Source: Acanthopleura granulata (Eukaryota; Mollusca; Polyplacophora; Chitonida; Chitonidae). Taken from it: a stretch of 64,000 nt of DNA. The stretch spans positions 31,857,642-31,921,641 of the forward strand of contig JABBOT010000002.1 of NCBI GenBank assembly GCA_016165875.1, read 5' to 3'. The notes beneath the pieces are model-generated. The model did no database searches, was not told the origin of the DNA, and saw only the letters and a program-made list of their open reading frames with translations. Of the stretch, positions 36,301-43,490 are shown one piece after another. The position numbers and the translations under genes are program-made. Position 1 is the first letter of the stretch; the number at the start of each line of letters is the position of its first letter.

Positions 36301-39300
36301 TGTTTAGTCACCATTGTTCTTTGCCTTATTATTGGTTGTTGCTACATAAAAGTTAGTGATGATTGGTAATTCTAATGATTTGGAATGATATTACTTATTA
36401 CTGGTTTGTACATGTATCTCATACATGACACCCTATCACTTATTACAAGTTTGGTCTCTGGTTTGTCATGTATCTCATACATGACACCCTATCACTTATT
36501 ACAAGTTTGGTCTCTGGTTTGTACATGTATCTCATACATGAAACCCTATCACTCATTACAAGTTTGGTCTCTGGTTGTACATGTATCTCATACATGAAAC
36601 CCTATCACTTATTACAAGTTTGGTCTCTGGTTTGTACATTTATCTCATACATGAAACCCTATCACTTATTACAAGTTTGGTTTGTGGTATGTACATGTAT
36701 CTCATACATGAAATCCTATCACTTATTACAAGTTTGGTCTCTGGTTTGTACACGTATCTCACGTGTTGAATTTTATACATTGGATACCAAAGGTACTGAG
36801 TTTTCAGAGACTGCCGGCTTGCTTCATTAGTATGTCAGTGATACACACTCACTTGGTATCACATTGTCCAGGTAAATGGCAAGAAACCCATATAAAACTG
36901 TATCCACTGCCAGCATGATGATGGGTGCATACAAAGGGAATGTCCCATAGCTGATGGTATCAAAAGTCATGCCTCCCTGACCAATGTCCAAATATATGGC
37001 CTACAATGAACACAGGATCATTAATCACATATCATAAATATTTATTTCTCCGTGGCTCAGTTGATTAGTACACTATCACAGCACAATGACCCAAAGCCTC
37101 CCACCAATGCGGTCGTTGTGAGTTCAAGACCAGCTCATGCTGGCTTCCTCTACGTGGGAAGGTCTGCCAGCAACCTGCGGATGGTCGTGGGTTTCCTCCG
37201 GGCTCTGCCCGCTTTCCTCCCACCATAATGCTGGTTGCTGTCGTATAAGTGAAATATTCTTGAGTACTGCATAAAATGCCAATCAAATAAATAAATAAAT
37301 AAATAAATATTTATTTCATTTTCACGTATTTCAATAAAGAGCTAATGGGAGTTAAATTCAGACTGCATACTTACCAGGAATAACTAAACAAAAAGAAAGA
37401 GAACATCACCACGATCTTGCTGCAACAATCAGGTCCTTGGACAATGATATCACATTCCTAAATCCAACGCTTGAAGTTTCAGTGTGGATTCTTATTAAAG
37501 CAAGAATATCACCCTCACAATAACAGGCCCTTTATTTAAGCTGGGTGACACACGGTTAGCTCACATATATAAGCTAATTTCCATACAGTCAGGTTCATTT
37601 GTAGAAGATTCAAGACTAAGCCTAAAGAACTCCACCTATCTATTACTAATACTGAACAAAGTTAGTGCTACATTGCTGTAGTTAACTGATCATGAGTCAG
37701 AGGAACTCAAGCAAAACTAATCATGAGTCAGTGGAACTCAAGCAAAACTGATCATGAGTCAGAGGAACTCAAGCAAAACTGATCATGAGTCAGTGGAACT
37801 CAAGTAAAACTGATCATGAGTCAGTGGAACTCAAGCAATCTGGCAGCTTCATCAGTGAGGAAACTAGTAACACTCAAGTTTTTCAACCATAATTGCTTAT
37901 CAAAATATGATTTTTTTGCTGTCTTTGAGATACATTTCTTTCACACACTGAAATCAAAGTGTGAACAATGCCACACCATGAGTTATTCAGTTACATAGCA
38001 GTGAGCCAATAATACTTGGCTACTTCAGTTTGTACGTAGAAGACTCACTTATAAATATGTAGAACAACAACAACAACACACCTGATCGATGGCGAGTGCC
38101 AGGGCTACAGGAGAGAGGAGACAAAGTGCCCAGCGCCCCCCAGGGGGGATGGAGTAGTCCACGTCCCCGGTGGAGGTCTGGGTGCGAGTCAGACTGACCA
38201 CTAGGTACAGCAGGCTGATGGCCATTGTTGCAAAGCTGGCCAGCGCTCCGGCTGACAGAGCCTTGTTGAAGAACGGAGTGATCATGAAGGAAAAGTTGAT
38301 AATGGTCATCCCGTAGAGAAACAGCATGAGGAAGAAGATAAACATGTTACTGTGAGCGAAGAATTTAGAGAGGGCAGCGATTGCCACAACAACCAGAGTG
38401 ACCAGTATGATGATGACCGTGTAGATCAGTGACCACGATATCCTGTAACAACAACAACAGGGGTCTGTAATCGGTAACTCATTAATCAGCTGTTTTATTT
38501 TTCAATATTGCAGAAGTCTTTGGAAGCAAGATGTAGCTCAGTGAGAAAGAAGTGTGATGCCTAACCATGAGACATATTAGGCATTCGGAACATTCATGGG
38601 CCAGGAATTTGTAGATCTACTGCTGCTCTGTTTGCATGGGCCTTTTATTGATCAATGGCTCTCATAGGCATTTGCACAATCTTATGTTCAGTGACGGCAA
38701 TTTGTCTTCAACCAAGATGGCCTTCAAGTTCGTAACCATACGTGGGAAAGTTTCAAGGTAACTTGCCAAAGGTTCGTGGTTTACCTGATGCAATTGAGTG
38801 GCCTGTTTCACTAAGCAAACATAACCTGTATGGTATTATTTCTGTATTTATGTGTACATAGCACTAAGTGCACTTTATACCATGGGCCCCAGTTCCTTAA
38901 CCCATAAAATCATCTGCCATTGTACATGTGAACAATTTGCAATTGTCTGAATGGCATTGAACAGCTGTCGATCAATCAACATTTCAAAGCTTTTCCTACA
39001 GCTTCTTATACAAGTACTTCATCAAATAATAAGTATCTCCTTTGAATTTTATAAAACATACACGTAATTATCTTAAAATTTCTTTTCTTCTTTACAAGTG
39101 AAACACAGTAAGAGTAAGAAGATGAACTGACCAGAATGCTGAATCTCTCAGTCCCATCATCCTCATGCCCTCCTTGATTTTCTTTTCCTTCTCAGTGACG
39201 AGGTTTACCACCAGGAAGTTGATGAACGGAGAGTAGGCGATGACGAAGTAAATGGCAGAGAGAATCTGGATGTAAGAGGTATCTGGAGTATACCCTGTCT

Positions 39301-42300
39301 TAGGGAAGAGTTCCACTGATACCTCAGGAAATGGAATATCATATTTGCCAGTCTGAACCTGTGGGAAATGTCAAGAAGAAACTGTGAGGAAAAAAAGGCT
39401 AAAAGATGTCAGAGCTAAAGAACTAACACTGTTCCAAGAGAAACTCACAGAATTCTTAAAATTCTGTCAAAAGTATCCTACACAACACAGCAAACACACA
39501 TCAAATATTACAAATTCAAAGGGCTCTCTTCATATTTTGAATGACATAGGATGCAGACACGACATACAATGAAATTAATACATTCATAAAGAGTACACAC
39601 CTGTGTTCTGAGATCATAGCTCTGACATGTCAGATAAAGCAGACGTCACTATTAAAGAGTGCCACCGACTAAAAAATGTGATGCAATGAATGCGATGCTG
39701 TTGATATGATGCTGCAGTATGTCGGGTCTTGTGGGAAAAAGGTGGAAATATGAAGGTCTATTACAAAGTTTCTTTGTAAAGTTGTCAAAGGCATGTAACA
39801 ATTTCAACATCATTTAGCTTCTTTCAGTAAAACATTTTTTTTAGTTCTGAACAAAAAGCACAAGTTTAAGGCCAGTTTGATTGGGTCATACTGAATTTCT
39901 AAATTTGATGGCATAATAAGAATGGCTGATTGTACCAGAGGCTATGTTTACTGAGCAAGTGTTTCATACACATGCACAAACTACATTGAGTTCACCATGT
40001 TGGAGTATTTGATTATTTATTTGATTGGTGTTTAACACCATACTCAAGAATATTTCACTTATTCGACGGCAGCCAGCATTATGGTGGGAGGAAACCAGGC
40101 AGAGCCCGAGGGAAACTACAGCCATCAGCAGGTTGTTGGCAGACATTCCTACATACAACTGGAGAGTAAGCCAGCCTGTGCTGGAACCCACAGTAATCAC
40201 ACTGGTGAGAGGAAGAATCATTATGCTGCACTAGCATGCTAACCCCCATGGCCACGGAGGGCCCTGTGTTGGAGTAACATAGATTCCACTTGGATGGAGC
40301 TAGTCTGTCACATCAGGTTCACACACATAATACTGTAGGAGTGTTTTTTTTTTTGGCAGGACTTAGGTGCTTGATACCTTAAGCTCCAAGGTGATTAAGG
40401 ACATGGACCAGGGGTTTTCATAGACCATTTCAGAAACTCATTTTGAACAAATCAGGAAACTCAATATTTTTCATCAAATTGTACAGAAAATTCATGAAAA
40501 CTCACGACAAAATTTGTCAAAAACTCAATTTTCTGAAATTTCTCACAGTGGTTACTATAACGAGAAAGTATCTGGAAAAACCCCCAGTGGACCCCAAACA
40601 GATTTGCCTAAGATATCATGTGAGCTTGCTGGTTCAACATCTCTATAAATGTTTCCTAGAGAACACATACATGTAATCAATGTAAGCAACTATGTTGCTG
40701 AAGTGTTGAAAGGACACCATAAGGGACAGAGGTTTAGGCAGCTGGCTGTGGAACTCACCCGGATAAGAGCAGTGTTAATGGCCAGCTGGAGAGCTGCAAA
40801 TCCCGACTTCAGGTACTTGTTAGCATCACAGTCACTCAGGCCACTGGGGTCGCGGCACCCACCTAGACAGTATGACACAGACACATTACAGGGGCGATAA
40901 AGGGGGGGGGGGGGGGATTCTGTGCATTTGTGGCGGTATTTCTATAAGTATTTATTTAATTGGTGTTAAAAATTTTTAACAAATGAATAATTTTCATTTA
41001 AAAGACAGTTAGTTTTTATGTTTGGAGGAAATTGGAGTTCCGGGTGCAACCCACTAACGTTTGGCAGGTAACTGAAGAACACTCTACCTGTGATTCACAG
41101 ATTTGCACCTACAGGTCAAGTTTTATGCCAACAGTGATACAGAGCCTAGTGATACCAGCCATATATGGCACCACGGGTACATGAATCATTGACCACTTAC
41201 TCCAATGGAGCCAATGAGAAAAGTGGAAGGCGGTTGAATTTCAAGGATACCTGGTCTAAGGATATGACTGAACAATTATATGTGTGTGTTGTACCCCTTG
41301 AAAAACAAGCACCTTAATCACTTTGTTTCAACCCACTCAAGGGAATTATACAAAGTAAACCATTTTTGTGCCCACTGACATTATGTGTGTGTGAATGAAT
41401 TTAGGCTGACATGACACATAAATCTGGACAGAATAATGTAATCCAAATGAGAAAAGGTTGCAGAATAGCTCCACTGACCCATATGCACATTTCTGCGACC
41501 AATGCTTAGGTAAGAACATTTGTCTTATCTCATACACATAGCTGCGGTAAATATTTATGTAAATAAACTTCAGACCTGTAGTATACAGGTATCCTGTCAT
41601 TTTTTATTAATATACACAGTTATCTAACTCAAGTTTACAGAAAAAAAGTTTTTGGGTGCAAGAAATTAACAACTAATAATTACCACTTGTAGCATCTGTG
41701 TCTTTGAGACGCAAACAATCTATTAACTGTGGCCTCATATCACGCAAACCCTCCATACTTAATTGGATGAAAAAACAATATACTAACCTGACAGGTAATT
41801 GAACATTTTTGTTGGACTGGCTGCTGAGCTATATGGGGTCCGAATTGCATAGTTAAGGTCTCCGTTCTCATACTGGAACACCACCCCGAGGCTTTTGTGT
41901 GCTGCGTTCATGATGTACATGGCCTCAGCGTCAGCCTGAGAATGATACACGCTATATGTCATATTCATGTACGTGCTGACCATGCCCATGATCTGTCGGA
42001 TGCGTGCCGTATCTGGGGTGACCAGTATGTGAGTGGAAGGCCATTGAAACAAGGAACCATTGTTGACCGCATGACTCTGAAACTGGGGAACTTCTGGAAG
42101 AGTTTCTGGAGACACCAAAGCCTTGATCATGGCCAAAAGACTCACAAAGTAAATTGGCATCAACAGCTCCTGCCAACAGAAAAAAACATGTGCATATACG
42201 TATCACTTACACATAAGAAACAAAAGAGAGTAGGAGTCAGTTTAAATTTTCTGTTCTTCAATTTCACACCCGTTTTAGCATTTCACACCCGTTTTAGCAT

Positions 42301-42642
42301 TTCATCAACAGTATCACTTCTCAAACACCACCAGAAGGCCTACATATTAATGCGTATGATTAAACACATGCCAAACCTCACGAACAGCAAATGTTTCCAC
42401 ACATGCCATGTGAAAATACTGACCGTCAAACAGTCACAACCAGAAATTTGTCAAGGATTAAATTCCTTTCTAAAACGGATATTCTCCCTTTTACTGTAGA
42501 ACAGATAACGAAGCATGTGGTACCAGAGAAGGTACTGCAGTCCTGTAAGACATCTTACCGAAATGAGCTGCTTTTTGTTCCTTTTTTTCAGGAGAATGTT
42601 TTTCCATAGCAAAATCTTGATCTGTGAGAAAAGCCTACCCAT
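18205..42642 (-). CDS. ABCA5: ABCA5-type lipid ABC transporter, complete, 32 exons, 1,730 aa
   Basis: Joining 32 exons in phase gives 5,193 nt from ATG 42642-42640 to TGA 18207-18205, somewhat longer than human ABCA5 (about 1,640 aa). Order: cytoplasmic start and TM1 (exons 1-2), large extracellular loop 1 (2-3), TM2-6 (4-6), NBD1 (8-13), regulatory segment (14-15), TM7 and loop 2 (16-18), TM8-12 (18-24), acidic linker (24), NBD2 (25-29), and regulatory tail (30-32). NBD1 has [33 protein letters not shown] and [12 protein letters not shown]2 has [18 protein letters not shown], a variant [16 protein letters not shown] and TTHYMEEAD. Closest remembered relative is ABCA5, by [38 protein letters not shown] and [14 protein letters not shown]. 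The family moves lipids/sterols at endolysosomal and Golgi membranes. Oddities: exon 7 has a GA donor, and exon 20 has two overlapping donors. Introns otherwise hold SINEs and minisatellites but no other gene that I can see. Confidence 0.93.
18744..18799 (-). CDS. ABCA5: ABCA5-like exon 31
   Basis: Encodes [18 protein letters not shown], the most conserved C-terminal ABCA motif (S-S-TLEQVF). Confidence 0.95.
18863..19115 (-). mobile_element. MetaSINE-like copy, near full length
   Basis: Sense to ABCA5, in the intron between exons 30 and 31. A-box-like CTCAGTCGGTTAGCG and B-box-like GAGTTCAAGTCC in the tRNA-like head, then the shared core and an A/T-rich tail. Confidence 0.9.
19239..19516 (-). 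CDS. ABCA5: ABCA5-like exon 30: regulatory tail
   Basis: Encodes [20 protein letters not shown], a glycine/serine-rich insert, and [20 protein letters not shown]. Matches the ABCA post-NBD2 domain. Ends in phase 1. Confidence 0.94.
20106..20225 (-). CDS. ABCA5: ABCA5-like exon 29: NBD2 H-loop
   Basis: Contains [20 protein letters not shown] and AIMVNGQL. Donor GTAGGT, phase 2. Confidence 0.95.
20754..20848 (-). CDS. ABCA5: ABCA5-like exon 28: NBD2 Walker B
   Basis: Encodes [20 protein letters not shown] followed by [12 protein letters not shown]. Ends in phase 2 inside W. Confidence 0.96.
21481..21556 (-). CDS. ABCA5: ABCA5-like exon 27: NBD2 signature
   Basis: Contains [14 protein letters not shown]. 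The signature has T in place of Q, a common ABCA NBD2 variation. 25 whole codons after one base. Confidence 0.95.
21955..22127 (-). CDS. ABCA5: ABCA5-like exon 26: NBD2 Q-loop
   Basis: Contains [20 protein letters not shown] and [14 protein letters not shown]. Donor GTGGGT, phase 2. Confidence 0.95.
22176..22210. repeat. GT/TA dinucleotide run
   Basis: GTGTGTGTATATG then (TA)n, in the intron between ABCA5 exons 25 and 26. Confidence 0.9.
22781..23011 (-). CDS. ABCA5: ABCA5-like exon 25: NBD2 Walker A
   Basis: Begins [13 protein letters not shown] and contains [20 protein letters not shown]. 77 codons, phase 0. Confidence 0.96.
23507..23725 (-). CDS. ABCA5: ABCA5-like exon 24: TM12 and acidic linker
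   Basis: [16 protein letters not shown] completes TM12, followed by an acidic, low-complexity linker ([18 protein letters not shown]), like the acidic linker of human ABCA5. Confidence 0.9.
24021..24178 (+). mobile_element. Short tRNA-headed SINE of a different subtype
   Basis: Head with TGGCCTAGACGTTAG and GTGAGTTCAAGT, followed directly by a short tail ending CCAATCAAACAAATAAATAA. It lacks the GGTTTCCTCCCACC core of the other copies. A poly-G run precedes it. Confidence 0.65.
24298..24387 (-). CDS. ABCA5: ABCA5-like exon 23: before TM12
   Basis: 30 codons, [20 protein letters not shown] then NKIIIVFIM, the beginning of TM12. Acceptor TTGCAG, donor GTGAGT. Confidence 0.88.
24798..24844. 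repeat. Perfect 21-bp hairpin with 5-nt loop
   Basis: ACTTCATCCATAGGGGTGTT plus T (24798-24818) is exactly reverse complementary to 24824-24844, loop TCAAT. Intron between ABCA5 exons 22 and 23. Confidence 0.95.
24975..25112 (-). CDS. ABCA5: ABCA5-like exon 22: TM11
   Basis: Encodes [20 protein letters not shown] and [20 protein letters not shown]. The IHY-FC-I-PPY pattern matches the ABCA5 group. Phase 0. Confidence 0.92.
25147..25430 (+). mobile_element. MetaSINE-like copy with perfect 12-bp target-site duplication
   Basis: Full length, antisense to ABCA5. TCATCTACGGCA flanks it at 25135-25146 and 25431-25442. The tail is (AAAT)n. Close to consensus, so probably a young insertion. Confidence 0.95.
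25542..25585 (-). CDS. ABCA5: ABCA5-like exon 21: short linker exon
   Basis: 44 nt, encoding [14 protein letters not shown]. In frame only with the downstream donor of exon 20. An alternative acceptor at 25572 would make a 30-nt exon compatible with the upstream donor. Confidence 0.75.
25615..25665 (-). mobile_element. SINE tail fragment
   Basis: Short degenerate match to the 3' tail (CTGTACTCAAGAT...TTTCAC). Confidence 0.4.
26063..26219 (-). CDS. ABCA5: ABCA5-like exon 20: TM10, tandem donor
   Basis: Encodes [20 protein letters not shown] and [20 protein letters not shown]. Two donors overlap (GTAAGTATGC). Ending at 26067 is the better U1 match but breaks frame with exon 21. Ending at 26063 keeps frame and is used here. 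Confidence 0.85.
27027..27158 (-). CDS. ABCA5: ABCA5-like exon 19: TM9
   Basis: [20 protein letters not shown] is the conserved ABCA K-Q-SG-YW motif, followed by [16 protein letters not shown] (TM9). 44 codons, phase 0. Confidence 0.93.
27722..27988 (-). CDS. ABCA5: ABCA5-like exon 18: loop 2 and TM8
   Basis: Encodes [20 protein letters not shown], sequons NDT and NNT, then [20 protein letters not shown] (TM8) and KDRE. 89 codons, phase 0. Confidence 0.93.
28358..28540. repeat. Foldback (MITE-like) inverted repeat
   Basis: Arms of about 80 bp (28358-28437 and 28460-28540) are imperfect reverse complements around a 22-bp loop. Both carry CTTTCTTAT, GGTTTATTAACAC and GTAGATACTAACATCGTTAT on the strand concerned. 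Intron between ABCA5 exons 17 and 18. No ORF. Confidence 0.9.
28740..28776. repeat. (CATT)n microsatellite
   Basis: Simple tetranucleotide run just past ABCA5 exon 17. Confidence 0.9.
28796..28941 (-). CDS. ABCA5: ABCA5-like exon 17: extracellular loop 2
   Basis: Encodes [20 protein letters not shown] through [12 protein letters not shown]. No specific motif; placed by exact phase and position. Donor GTTAGA. Confidence 0.85.
30258..30680 (-). CDS. ABCA5: ABCA5-like exon 16: linker, TM7 and start of loop 2
   Basis: The longest exon. A variable polar linker is followed by [20 protein letters not shown] and [18 protein letters not shown] (TM7), then extracellular sequence with sequons NKT, NTT and NAS. 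Ends in phase 1. Confidence 0.92.
30982..31098 (-). CDS. ABCA5: ABCA5-like exon 15: regulatory segment 1
   Basis: Contains LFSALEHS and [16 protein letters not shown], a hallmark ABCA motif. Its donor GTTATT is weak. Confidence 0.93.
31677..31816 (-). CDS. ABCA5: ABCA5-like exon 14: regulatory segment 1
   Basis: Encodes [20 protein letters not shown] through [16 protein letters not shown]. The L-S/P-Y-LP pattern is the usual ABCA post-NBD1 domain. Confidence 0.9.
31918..31960 (-). mobile_element. SINE tail fragment
   Basis: Matches only the last 40 bp of the element (TTATGCTGTACTCAAGAATA). Confidence 0.5.
32124..32214 (-). CDS. ABCA5: ABCA5-like exon 13: end of NBD1
   Basis: Encodes [20 protein letters not shown] and NRFGIGYHL, matching the ABCA5 GSS-FLK segment. 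Donor GTAGGC, phase 2. Confidence 0.93.
32471..32609 (-). CDS. ABCA5: ABCA5-like exon 12: NBD1 Walker B, D-loop and H-loop
   Basis: Contains [20 protein letters not shown] and [14 protein letters not shown]. Ends in phase 1. Confidence 0.96.
32962..33081 (-). CDS. ABCA5: ABCA5-like exon 11: NBD1 signature motif
   Basis: Contains [20 protein letters not shown], the canonical ABC signature. 40 codons, phase 0. Confidence 0.96.
33180..33422 (-). mobile_element. MetaSINE-like copy, diverged, near full length
   Basis: Sense to ABCA5, intron between exons 10 and 11. GTCACTGT occurs at both ends, a possible 8-bp duplication. Confidence 0.85.
33697..33849 (-). CDS. ABCA5: ABCA5-like exon 10: NBD1 Q-loop
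   Basis: Contains [19 protein letters not shown], the Q-loop. 51 codons, phase 0. Confidence 0.95.
34350..34387 (+). other. G-quadruplex motif
   Basis: Four runs of six or seven G separated by single T residues, followed by shorter G runs. In the intron between ABCA5 exons 9 and 10, on the template strand of the gene. Confidence 0.85.
34493..34626 (-). CDS. ABCA5: ABCA5-like exon 9: NBD1 Walker A
   Basis: Contains [20 protein letters not shown], an intact Walker A. Ends in phase 0 at donor GTAGGT. Confidence 0.96.
35005..35063 (-). CDS. ABCA5: ABCA5-like exon 8: start of NBD1
   Basis: 59 nt, encoding [20 protein letters not shown], the A-loop region in front of Walker A. Donor GTATGT. Confidence 0.9.
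35636..35757 (+). mobile_element. Diverged SINE 3' part next to ABCA5 exon 7 donor
   Basis: Ends GTGCAGCATTAAACACCAAT then CAAATAAATT. A tRNA-head-like piece at about 35340-35413 may belong to the same element with other DNA inserted. Confidence 0.7.
35779..35962 (-). CDS. ABCA5: ABCA5-like exon 7: linker to NBD1, with non-canonical GA donor
   Basis: Encodes [18 protein letters not shown] through [16 protein letters not shown], which aligns with human ABCA5 up to the next exon. Phase requires the exon to end at 35779, where the intron begins GAAAGC instead of GTAAGC. No in-phase GT lies nearby. A plus-oriented SINE remnant ends about 20 bp inside the intron. Confidence 0.85.
36405..36765. 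repeat. 57-bp minisatellite, about 6.5 copies
   Basis: The anchor CATGTATCTCATACATG recurs every 56-57 bp at 36411, 36467, 36524, 36580, 36637, 36694 and 36751. Because 57 is a multiple of three, several frames stay open; these ORFs are artefacts. In the intron between ABCA5 exons 6 and 7. Confidence 0.95.
36853..37000 (-). CDS. ABCA5: ABCA5-like exon 6: TM6
   Basis: Contains [20 protein letters not shown] and VIP, the TM6 end seen in ABCA transporters. Ends in phase 1; donor GTGAGT. Confidence 0.92.
37049..37304 (+). mobile_element. MetaSINE-like copy with 13-bp target-site duplication
   Basis: AAATATTTATTTC occurs at 37036-37048 and 37305-37317, immediately outside head and (AAAT)n tail. 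Antisense to ABCA5. The duplication is low complexity, so its length is slightly uncertain. Confidence 0.9.
37687..37838. repeat. 31-bp tandem repeat, about 5 copies
   Basis: TGATCATGAGTCAGTGGAAC plus CTCAAGCAAAAC-type unit recurs at 37687, 37718, 37749, 37780 and 37811. Intron between ABCA5 exons 5 and 6. Confidence 0.95.
38082..38442 (-). CDS. ABCA5: ABCA5-like exon 5: TM3-TM5
   Basis: Begins with [20 protein letters not shown], followed by [20 protein letters not shown] and [10 protein letters not shown]; several hydrophobic helices. The exon ends in ALAIDQ, phase 0. Confidence 0.93.
39132..39358 (-). CDS. ABCA5: ABCA5-like exon 4: TM2 and coupling segment
   Basis: Contains [19 protein letters not shown] (TM2) and [20 protein letters not shown], a strongly conserved ABCA cytosolic motif. 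Ends in phase 2 inside the W codon. Confidence 0.93.
40008..40266 (-). mobile_element. MetaSINE-like copy with 10-bp target-site duplication
   Basis: TGTTGGAGTA at 39998-40007 and 40267-40276. Sense to ABCA5, in the intron between exons 3 and 4. Confidence 0.9.
40759..40862 (-). CDS. ABCA5: ABCA5-like exon 3: extracellular loop 1
   Basis: Encodes [20 protein letters not shown] followed by [14 protein letters not shown], matching the end of the ABCA5 first loop. Ends in phase 0. Confidence 0.9.
40945..41095 (-). mobile_element. Diverged SINE fragment
   Basis: Retains TTTAATTGGTGTT, a GGAGGAAATTGGAG block and TTTGGCAGGTAACTG. Shares features with the diverged copy near 63.6 kb. Confidence 0.5.
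41788..42169 (-). CDS. ABCA5: ABCA5-like exon 2: TM1 and extracellular loop 1
   Basis: Begins [19 protein letters not shown] (TM1) and continues into the extracellular loop, with sequons NNGS and NMTY. Ends in phase 1 at donor GTTAGT. Confidence 0.9.
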
Positions 42643-42677
42643 TGTTAAAGGTGATTTGATCACTGGCAGTCAATCAT
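42559..42677 (-). CDS. ABCA5: ABCA5-like exon 1 (first coding exon; CDS 42559-42642)
   Basis: Acceptor TTTCAG before 42677, so at least one non-coding exon lies upstream. The start ATG at 42642 has AACAATGG context (A at -3, G at +4). It encodes 28 residues, [15 protein letters not shown] and a basic KKRNKK stretch typical of the ABCA N-terminus. A five-codon upstream ORF (ATG at 42677-42675, stop at 42660) precedes it. Confidence 0.85.
42660..42677 (-). promoter_or_regulatory. Short upstream ORF in ABCA5 5'UTR
   Basis: Five codons plus stop, starting at the first base of the exon, 18 bases before the main ATG. It could modestly lower initiation at the main start. Confidence 0.4.
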
Positions 42678-43122
42678 CTGAAACAAAACATAACATCAAG
42701 AATTCTTTTAACTTACAGAGAAAAAAGCTGATAAATACTCAAAGTGAATTATACTTATAATTATACTTAGACCGGGTCAAAGGGCAAGACAGACAAGAGA
42801 ATGTTGTCTTTATACTGAAATCAAATAAATATATATAAATCTCTTGGCTGACCATGGGACATTTTTACGAGCAAAATTAGTTAATGACATTTTTCTTTTC
42901 TTTTTTTCCACGTTTGCAAGATATTTATTCAAACTGTTCTAAGGTCTTTATTTTGTACATAGACTAAAAACTAAACTTTTTGTGAAGCCTTGAAATTGGC
43001 CAACTGACAGTAGTTTAGTCTCCACAACTGAATTTTAGAGGTGTATATATATATATATATACATGTACATCACCCTAACAATTGTTCTTTCATAAGTGAA
43101 ACTGTTGAGGAATGAATGTTTT

Positions 43123-43282
43123 ACCATGACCTAATACAAACACTGGCCAGTTGTACCATGACCTAATACAAACACTGGCCAGTTGTACCATGACCTAATA
43201 CAAACACTGGCCAGTTGTACCATGACCTAATACAAACACTGGCCAGTTGTACCATGACCTAATACAAACACTGGCCAGTTGT
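43123..43282. repeat. 32-bp perfect tandem repeat, 5 copies
   Basis: Five identical units beginning ACCATGACCTAATAC; identity of all copies points to recent expansion. Confidence 0.97.
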
Positions 43283-43315
43283 ATCATGAATACTTTCCTA
43301 AAAATATCACTGTGT

Positions 43316-43490
43316 ATGCTGGATTCCTCTCTGGCCTTATGTGGAAAGGTCTGCTAGCAGCCTGGGGATGATCATGAGTTTCCTGCCCGGTTTCCTCCCA
43401 TCATAATGCTGGCCGCCGTTGTATAAGTAAAATATTCTTAAGTACAGCGTAAACACCAATCAAATAAATTTATATAAATAAATAAATTTT
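43316..43490 (+). mobile_element. MetaSINE-like copy, 5' truncated
   Basis: Core and tail only, beginning at CTGGATTCCTCTCTGGCC. Confidence 0.85.

Noticed and set aside
36405..36765. CRISPR-like regular repeats
   Set aside because: Units are contiguous tandem copies without unique spacers, in an animal intron.
36385..36830. Repetitive 60-120-codon ORFs
   Set aside because: Products of a 57-bp tandem repeat whose unit length is a multiple of three.
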